From the NCBI GenBank assembly GCA_004558145.1, contig SFDQ01000018.1, positions 1-8,635 of the forward strand: DNA of 8,635 nt, in the 5' to 3' direction. Shown piece after piece: positions 4,065-8,635 of this stretch. Numbering within the stretch: the first letter of the stretch is position 1; the number at the start of each line of letters is the position of its first letter. Position numbers and translations under genes: made by a program. The notes under the pieces were generated by a model, which made no database searches, had not been told where the DNA came from, and worked only from the letters and a program-made list of their open reading frames with translations. This stretch comes from Oscillospiraceae bacterium. Lineage in GTDB: Bacteria > Bacillota_A > Clostridia > Oscillospirales > Ruminococcaceae.

Positions 4065-6382
4065 AGCAGAGCGGTATGAACGAGGAAGGAGGGACAGCCC
4101 ATGGGCTGGAGGATAGCGGCGATCAAGGCGGCGGTGAGCGGCAGGCCGGAGGGGATGGCGCGGTTCTTTGCCTCCCGGTGGACCAGCCCGCCGGACCGGA
4201 ACAGCCAGGAGCCACAGATCTTTCCAACGTGTCCGGAAAGCTGTTCCGGGTAAAGGCCAATGGGGACAGGGATGAGATCACGGACCACCCGTTCCTGGAC
4301 TTCATGGCCCGGCCCAATCCCCTGCCGCACATGACGCGCAGCGCCTTCTGGAAGCTGCACGAGACGTACCTGATGATCAAGGGCGAAGGGCAGGCGGTTA
4401 TTGAACGGGATGCGGCCGGGTACCCTGCGGAGCTGTGGCCCATCCCACCCCACTGGGTGGCGGACATCCCCCGGCTGGATTTCCCCTATTACACCATCCG
4501 CAGCCGGGACGGCCTTCAGAGGCTGGTGCCGCTAGCGGATATGTTTATCGTGCGGCAGCTGAACCCTCTGGACCCCTATGGACGCGGACTGGGTGACGCA
4601 GAGCCGGTGGCGGACGAGATCGAGACAGACGAGTATATGGCGAAGTGGGCCAAGAAGTTCTTCTTCAACGACGCCACGCCGCCTGTACTGATGTCCGCGC
4701 CGGGCATCACAAAGGACGAATACGACCGCTTCACCGCGGCGTGGAACGACCGGCACCGTGGTGTGGGAAACAGCCACAAAATGGGGATTATCCCCCGTGA
4801 CGTGACGGTGAACAAGCTGGTGGACAGCCAGCGAGAGATGGACTTCACGGAGAGCCGGAAGGACCTGCGGGATGCGGTGAACGCCCACTTCGGGGTGCCG
4901 CCGGAGATCCTGGGCATCGTGGAGAACAGCAACCGTGCCACGGCCACCCAGGCAAAGATCATCTACGCGGAGAACGTGCTGACACCCCGGCTGCTGGCGC
5001 GGCAGGACGCCATCAACGCCCAGCTGCTCCCTTTCTGGGGCGAGGATCTTCTGTGGGAGTATGACGACATCGTGCCGGAGGATACAGAGTTCCGGCTTCA
5101 GATGTCCAACGCGGGCCTGAGCGGCAGCGCGATTCTGGTGGACGAGTGGCGGGAGCAGAACGGGTTCGACCCGCTGCCGAAGGGTGCGGGCCAAGTGCTG
5201 TTTGTGCCGTATGCCTCCCTGCCGACGAGGCCGGAGGAATTGACAGAAAGCGCGCGCATAAGTGCCGGAGAAACGGAAACGCCCGCCCCTGCGGTATCGG
5301 AGGCAGCGCCGCCTGGCACGGCGCCGGAAACGCTGGCTAGACCGCAGGCCGAGGAGACGGAGCAGCTGGCGGTGGCAAAGGACATCGCGCTGAACGGCGC
5401 GCAGGTGACCAGCCTGGTGCAGATCGCCCGCAGCGTCTCGCTGGGTGAGCTGGACCGGGAATCCGCCATTGAGATCATTACGGCCGCGTTCCCCTTTGAC
5501 CGCACTAAGGCGGAACAGATCATCGGGGACGGCGCCGCGCCGGAGCCTCTGCCCGGCATAAAGGGAAACAGCCGGCGCAGGATACAGCTGGCGCGCCGGG
5601 AACGGGCGCAGCTGCTGGCTGTGCAGGAACGTGCGGCCCGGCAGAGCATGGAGCGGTTCTTTACCGCCCAGACGGCGGAGGTCGTGGCGGCCATGAGGCG
5701 TGGGCACAAGGACAGCCGGGAGGACTTCCGGCAGCGCATCCAGTCCGGCCTGGGCCTAACCTTTGACATCGAAGCGGCCCGGCGTCTTGCAAAGGAGGCG
5801 CTGGAGCAGCTGATCGACTGGAACGCCCAGGACGAGGCGCTGGCGGCTGTGCTGAATCCCGTGTGGGAGGAAGCCTTCCAGGCGGGGGCCAGGTCCATGG
5901 AGGAGGCCTTTGGGATCAAGGCGTTGCAGGCCCCGCGGCTGACGGATTACCTGCGGCAGTATGGTCTGGAACGGGTGAAGGGGATCAACGCCACCACCCG
6001 GGACAAGCTGGCTTCCTCCCTGGCAGACGGCCTGGAGGCGGGCGAGAGCACGGCCCAGCTGGTCAAGCGGGTGCAGGAGCATATGCCCAAGGTCCAGGCG
6101 GAGCGTGCGGCGTCCATCGCGCTGAGCGAGGCCCACACAAGCCTGCAGGCCGGGAGCTTTGAGCAGATGAAATACGGCGGCGTGCGGACGAAGATCTGGA
6201 TGGACGCCGGGGACTCGGATGTGCGGGACAGCCACCGGAACATCTACCCCAAGACCATCCCCATCCATGAGCGGTTTTCCAACGGGCTGCTGTATCCGGG
6301 AGAGCCTGGGGCAGACCCGTCCGAGGTCTGTAATTGCCGGTGCGACCTGCTGCCGGGTGATTTTGAGGAGGCGACAGGATGA
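4055..6382 (+). CDS. HK97-type portal fused to Mu F/SPP1 gp7-like head morphogenesis domain (frameshifted N-terminus)
   Basis: The open frame encodes 775 residues, but the first ~52 are Gly/Gln-rich and probably not native; the natural start is likely ATG 4101 in another frame. From residue ~54 (ATDLSNVSGKLFRV) it follows HK97-family portals: DHPFLDFMARPNP (78-89), LWPIPPHW (127-134), then GVPPEILGI (280-288) and NSNRATATQ (291-299) before the C-terminal portal helices. A Pro/Ala/Glu-rich linker (390-435) and an LNGAQVTSLVQ segment (446-456) follow. The last ~140 residues form a MuF domain, with SEAHTSLQAG (691-700), WMDAGDSDVRDSH (715-727), GLLYPGEPGADP (744-755) and the Cys-rich CNCRC (759-763). 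The portal ring is the DNA gate of the head; MuF proteins are minor head proteins injected or used in assembly. The two are usually separate neighbouring genes, so the fusion is notable. The stop overlaps the next start (ATGA). Confidence 0.85.
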   Translation: MGIEQSGMNEEGGTAHGLEDSGDQGGGERQAGGDGAVLCLPVDQPAGPEQPGATDLSNVSGKLFRVKANGDRDEITDHPFLDFMARPNPLPHMTRSAFWKLHETYLMIKGEGQAVIERDAAGYPAELWPIPPHWVADIPRLDFPYYTIRSRDGLQRLVPLADMFIVRQLNPLDPYGRGLGDAEPVADEIETDEYMAKWAKKFFFNDATPPVLMSAPGITKDEYDRFTAAWNDRHRGVGNSHKMGIIPRDVTVNKLVDSQREMDFTESRKDLRDAVNAHFGVPPEILGIVENSNRATATQAKIIYAENVLTPRLLARQDAINAQLLPFWGEDLLWEYDDIVPEDTEFRLQMSNAGLSGSAILVDEWREQNGFDPLPKGAGQVLFVPYASLPTRPEELTESARISAGETETPAPAVSEAAPPGTAPETLARPQAEETEQLAVAKDIALNGAQVTSLVQIARSVSLGELDRESAIEIITAAFPFDRTKAEQIIGDGAAPEPLPGIKGNSRRRIQLARRERAQLLAVQERAARQSMERFFTAQTAEVVAAMRRGHKDSREDFRQRIQSGLGLTFDIEAARRLAKEALEQLIDWNAQDEALAAVLNPVWEEAFQAGARSMEEAFGIKALQAPRLTDYLRQYGLERVKGINATTRDKLASSLADGLEAGESTAQLVKRVQEHMPKVQAERAASIALSEAHTSLQAGSFEQMKYGGVRTKIWMDAGDSDVRDSHRNIYPKTIPIHERFSNGLLYPGEPGADPSEVCNCRCDLLPGDFEEATG
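4086..4093 (+). promoter_or_regulatory. Ribosome binding site marking the natural portal start
   Basis: AAGGAGGG lies seven bases before the ATG at 4101. The frame from this ATG differs from the portal frame. The possible starts in the portal frame (GTG 4055, ATG 4076) have no comparable site. This is part of the case that the portal gene is frameshifted. Confidence 0.7.
4101..4253 (+). pseudogene. N-terminal fragment of portal gene, out of frame with the rest
   Basis: From the well-placed ATG at 4101 the frame encodes 50 residues before TAA at 4251. The first 37 (including AAIKAAVSGRPEGMARFFASRW and ending NSQE) read like a phage portal N-terminus. By hand count 35 of these 37 codons end in G or C, against 24 of 36 in the downstream portal frame over the same bases. 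After about 4211 the sequence stops looking like protein (PQIFPTCPESCSG), and the portal frame takes over with ATDLSNVSGKLFRV. Returning to the portal frame requires a -1 shift. Because residues normally found between these two motifs in portals also seem absent, a small internal deletion of 3k+1 bases is the likeliest cause; a sequencing or assembly error is the alternative. Confidence 0.65.
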
Positions 6383-8196
6383 AATACCTGCAATTCAAGA
6401 TGGAAGGCGTAGATGACCAGGGCATCTTCACCGGCCACGCCTCCGTGTTCAACGTGGTGGATCTGGACGGCGACGTGGTGGAGCCCGGCGCGTTTGCCGA
6501 GACACTGGCCACCGGCGCCGCTTCCGCCGGGGTGCTCATTTTCGGGCAGCATGAGGACAGGAAGGAGCCCCTGGGGCGGACCCTGGAGCTGCGGGAGGAC
6601 AGCATCGGCCTGTATGTAAAGGGCCAGATTAGCGACACCACCGCAGGCCGGGACTACCGGCAGCTCATCCGTGACGGTGTGCTGGACCAGATGTCCATCG
6701 GCTACATCGCCCTGGAGTATTACATTGACGAGCAGCAGGTCCGGCATCTGACAAAGCTGGATCTGCTGGAGATCAGCGTGGTGAACTATCCCGCCAACAC
6801 TGAGGCGCGGATCGAAAGCTATAAAGGAGGCAAAAAACCTATGGAACCGAAAGACACTAAGAGCAAGGAGACCAAGGAGCAGACCACCGAGACCGGCCTG
6901 ACCCAGGAGCAGCTGCAGGCCCTGCTGGAGCAGGCGGCCGAGGCCGGCGCCGTAAAGGCCCTGAAGGCCATGACGCCGGAGGAGGACGAGATCAAGGAGG
7001 AGACGCCTCCCGCGGACGAGACGAAGGAGGACTGCAGGGAGGACGAGACCAAGGCCGCCGGCGAGAAGGACGTCAAGGAGGTTAAGAGCACAGCCCGGCT
7101 GGCCGCTGTACAGCGCAAGTATGCGGAGATCTACCTGAATGCGGGGGGCACGCCCAAGGAGGAGAAGTCCACCCTGCCCGCCGGCATCGGCTGGGTCCGG
7201 TATCAGAAGTGCATGATGCGGGCCAACAAGGACTACGACCACGCCGCCCACATCGCCCGGAAGGAGTATGGAGACGCCTTCCTGGAAAAGCAGATCAAAG
7301 CGATGAGCGTCACCAGCCCAACGGACGGCGGCTATCTGGTGCCGGAGGTGTACGCCAGCGAGATCATCCCCCTGCTGCGGGATAAGGCCATCGTGCTGAA
7401 GCTGGGCGCCTCCACCCTGCCCATGGACCGGGGCAACCTGAACCTGCCCAAGATGACCAGCGGCGTCAGCGCGTCCTATGTGGGCGAGCTGCGCAAGGCC
7501 AAGGCGTCCAAGGCGAAGTTCGGCAATGTGCGGCTGTCCAGCAAGAAGCTGATGTGCAAGGTGATCATCAGCAACGACCTGATCCGGTCCAACGCCTACG
7601 GCGCGGATCAGACGATCCTGAACGACGCCACCACCGCCATGGCCCTAGCCATGGACCGTGCGGCCTTTCTGGGGAAGGGCACGGAGTTTGAGCCCATGGG
7701 CCTGTTCAACATGGACATCCCCACGGTGGAACTGAACGCGGCCCCGAATGAAGGGACCACGGGCAAGCTGCTGGCAAAACTCCTGCAGAACAACGCAGAC
7801 ACCAGCAAACTGGGCTGGGCTATCAATGGCTTTGCCTGGGAGGCATTCTACAATGTGGTACAGGCGGCGTCCGGCCTGTATCTCTACCGGGATCAGATGG
7901 ACGCCGGCAAGCTGAACGGGCATGAATTTGCGGTGAGCAACCAGATCCCGGTGAGCGCCGCCTCCGGCCGGCCCACGGACATCGTGCTGGGCAACTGGAG
8001 CGAATTTATGATTGGGCGCCAAGGCAGCATGGAGAGCGAGATGTTCCGCGAGGGCAGCATCACGGATGAGAACGGCGAGACGGTCAGCGCGGTGGATCAG
8101 GACTGCACCATCCTGCGGATCATCGACCTGCATGACTTCGGCGTACGGCATGAAGAGTCCTTCGTCATTGGCAAGGGCCTGAAGACCGGCGCGTAA
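6379..8196 (+). CDS. Prohead protease fused to HK97-fold major capsid protein
   Basis: The 605-residue protein starts at an ATG overlapping the previous stop, seven bases after GAGGAGG. Residues 1-150 form an HK97 gp4-type (S78/U35) prohead protease. It has GHASVFNVVDLDGDVVEPGAF (19-39), candidate catalytic His58 in FGQHED, Ser106 in QMSIGY, and the LLEISVVNYPAN end (129-140; Glu131 a possible third residue). Residues ~155-300 are a charged Glu/Lys-rich helical region, like the delta/scaffold domain removed during maturation. From ~309 (MSVTSPTDGGYLVPEVYASEI) the sequence is a typical HK97-fold capsid protein, with LPKMTSGVSASYVGE and the C-terminal HDFGVRHEESFVIGKG. In most phages protease and capsid are separate genes; here they are one frame with an internal start at 6841. 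Cleavage probably occurs just before ~309. The whole frame is intact. Confidence 0.92.
   Translation: MKYLQFKMEGVDDQGIFTGHASVFNVVDLDGDVVEPGAFAETLATGAASAGVLIFGQHEDRKEPLGRTLELREDSIGLYVKGQISDTTAGRDYRQLIRDGVLDQMSIGYIALEYYIDEQQVRHLTKLDLLEISVVNYPANTEARIESYKGGKKPMEPKDTKSKETKEQTTETGLTQEQLQALLEQAAEAGAVKALKAMTPEEDEIKEETPPADETKEDCREDETKAAGEKDVKEVKSTARLAAVQRKYAEIYLNAGGTPKEEKSTLPAGIGWVRYQKCMMRANKDYDHAAHIARKEYGDAFLEKQIKAMSVTSPTDGGYLVPEVYASEIIPLLRDKAIVLKLGASTLPMDRGNLNLPKMTSGVSASYVGELRKAKASKAKFGNVRLSSKKLMCKVIISNDLIRSNAYGADQTILNDATTAMALAMDRAAFLGKGTEFEPMGLFNMDIPTVELNAAPNEGTTGKLLAKLLQNNADTSKLGWAINGFAWEAFYNVVQAASGLYLYRDQMDAGKLNGHEFAVSNQIPVSAASGRPTDIVLGNWSEFMIGRQGSMESEMFREGSITDENGETVSAVDQDCTILRIIDLHDFGVRHEESFVIGKGLKTGA
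6823..6843 (+). promoter_or_regulatory. Internal ribosome binding site and ATG for a separate capsid product
   Basis: AAAGGAGG (6823-6830) lies ten bases before an in-frame ATG (6841), exactly at the junction between the protease domain and the scaffold-capsid part. Starting here gives a 451-residue delta-capsid protein (beginning MEPKDTKSKE) of the size expected for an HK97-type capsid precursor. This suggests that the fused protease-capsid is the minor product and capsid alone the major one. The signal is visible in the sequence; its use is inference. Confidence 0.6.
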
Positions 8197-8230
8197 GGGC
8201 CGGATATGAGAAAGCGAGGCAAGCGAAGCT

Positions 8231-8593
8231 ATGAAACGAAACCTGTATGGAAGCATCAAGGCCATGCCCTATACCAGCGGCAAAGCCGTAGACCGCAAGG
8301 GGTATCTGTCGGCTGTCCTCGCCGCAAGTGCAAGCGCGGCCGGAACGCTGGCTGTGGCCGTCACCGAGTGCGACACAGCGGGCGGCTCCTTTACGGCAGT
8401 GGCGGATGAACGTGTAGCCATGGGCCGGGATCTCAGCAGCATCGCCATCGATCAAAACGATCTGGTGGCGGTGGAACTGGACCTGGTGGGCTGTAAGCAG
8501 TACATCAAGGTGACAGTAACGCCGGGCGGCAGTGCCGCAGCCACCTACGCCCTGGTGCTGGGTGATCCCGCCCGGATGCCTGTGGAGGAATAA
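8231..8593 (+). CDS. Small phage head protein, putative decoration or head-completion protein
   Basis: The 120-residue protein is Ala/Val/Gly-rich, with no membrane segment or signal peptide and mostly strand-forming sequence. The second half (IAIDQNDLVAVELDLVGCKQYIKVTVTP, then YALVLGDPARMPVEE) fits a pattern I associate with small hypothetical proteins encoded just after the capsid gene in Firmicutes phages. Proteins in this slot are often capsid decoration (cement) or head-tail joining proteins. The ATG is preceded only by a weak GCGAGG eleven bases upstream, and 34 bases separate it from the capsid stop. An overlapping frame from 8206 is basic and not protein-like. The function is inferred from position and composition, not from a recognised motif. 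Confidence 0.7.
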   Translation: MKRNLYGSIKAMPYTSGKAVDRKGYLSAVLAASASAAGTLAVAVTECDTAGGSFTAVADERVAMGRDLSSIAIDQNDLVAVELDLVGCKQYIKVTVTPGGSAAATYALVLGDPARMPVEE

Positions 8594-8596
8594 GGC

Positions 8597-8635
8597 ATGG
8601 GCACGGCCACGCTGCGGACCAATGCCCTGACCACG
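8597..8635 (+). CDS. Start of next structural gene (partial), possible head-tail connector
   Basis: An ATG three bases after the preceding stop opens a frame that runs off the window end (MGTATLRTNALTT). GTGGAGGAA at the end of the previous gene supplies a ribosome binding site. In HK97-like operons the next gene is commonly a gp6-like head-tail connector, and these often begin with a short strand and then a leucine-threonine-rich helix cap. Thirteen residues are too few to decide. Confidence 0.45.
   Translation, partial: MGTATLRTNALTT

Noticed and set aside
4203..4253. Programmed -1 ribosomal frameshift to join the portal N-terminus to the main frame
   Set aside because: The frame relation is right (-1), but I see no X XXY YYZ slippery heptamer in the overlap, and portal residues also seem to be missing at the junction. 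A deletion or sequence error explains both.
6823..6838. Shine-Dalgarno plus A6 run as a programmed frameshift signal
   Set aside because: The A6 run is read as AAA AAA in frame and is not in the A AAA AAG/C phase. The Shine-Dalgarno is one base away rather than the 10-14 known to stimulate -1 slippage. The frame is intact across it, so an internal start is the better reading.
8212..8229. Tandem near-identical 9-mers (AAGCGAGGC, AAGCGAAGC) before the small head gene
   Set aside because: Two imperfect copies in a short spacer are compatible with chance or local duplication around a weak ribosome binding site. No further copies were seen.
1..8635. CRISPR array, tRNA, rRNA, insertion sequence or toxin-antitoxin/defence genes
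   Set aside because: I saw no regularly spaced repeats, cloverleaf-type sequence, transposase or defence-type protein. The window is explained by phage packaging, head and regulatory genes.

Overview
The window is part of a prophage or phage genome, almost certainly from a GC-rich member of the Firmicutes (Clostridia, Oscillospiraceae-like). Three things point there: near-perfect AAGGAGG ribosome binding sites in front of most genes, a strong preference for G or C at third codon positions, and a LoaP-type NusG paralog. The host assignment is inference. Every supported gene is on the + strand and tightly packed. The long minus-strand open frames are mirror images of GC-rich genes.

Layout. Positions 1-117 hold the C-terminal end of an unrecognised gene. 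A Mor/C-type activator (98-391) follows, as in phage Mu-like elements. An AT-rich gap (392-518) looks like a promoter: it has a perfect 12-bp palindrome, a TATAGT box and a strong hairpin just before the next ribosome binding site. Three small Mu-like genes come next: a membrane-anchored coiled-coil protein (519-815), a winged-helix protein (837-1154) and a DUF3486/Mu gp27-like putative small terminase (1157-1726). Overlapping the last of these is a NusG/LoaP-type antiterminator (1716-2246). A 345-nt gene-free stretch (2247-2591) is packed with stem-loops. Then come the large terminase (2592-4064), an HK97-type portal fused to a Mu F/SPP1 gp7-type head morphogenesis domain (open frame 4055-6382), a prohead protease fused to the major capsid protein (6379-8196), a small probable head protein (8231-8593) and the first codons of another gene (8597 onward).

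How it works together. This is a DNA packaging and head assembly operon. A Mor-type protein probably switches on transcription from the gap at 392-518. The LoaP-like protein probably joins RNA polymerase, perhaps at one of the structured RNA segments, to carry it through the operon. Terminase fills heads built from portal, MuF domain, protease and capsid.

Three points merit most attention. (1) The natural start of the portal gene (4101, ideal ribosome binding site) is out of frame with the rest of the gene. The reading frame switches near 4205-4214, apparently with loss of a stretch of N-terminal residues, so the portal gene looks broken or mis-sequenced. (2) A LoaP-type antiterminator lies inside a head operon, directly upstream of a hairpin-rich RNA segment. 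(3) The protease-capsid fusion has an internal Shine-Dalgarno and ATG exactly at the domain junction, suggesting two products from one gene.
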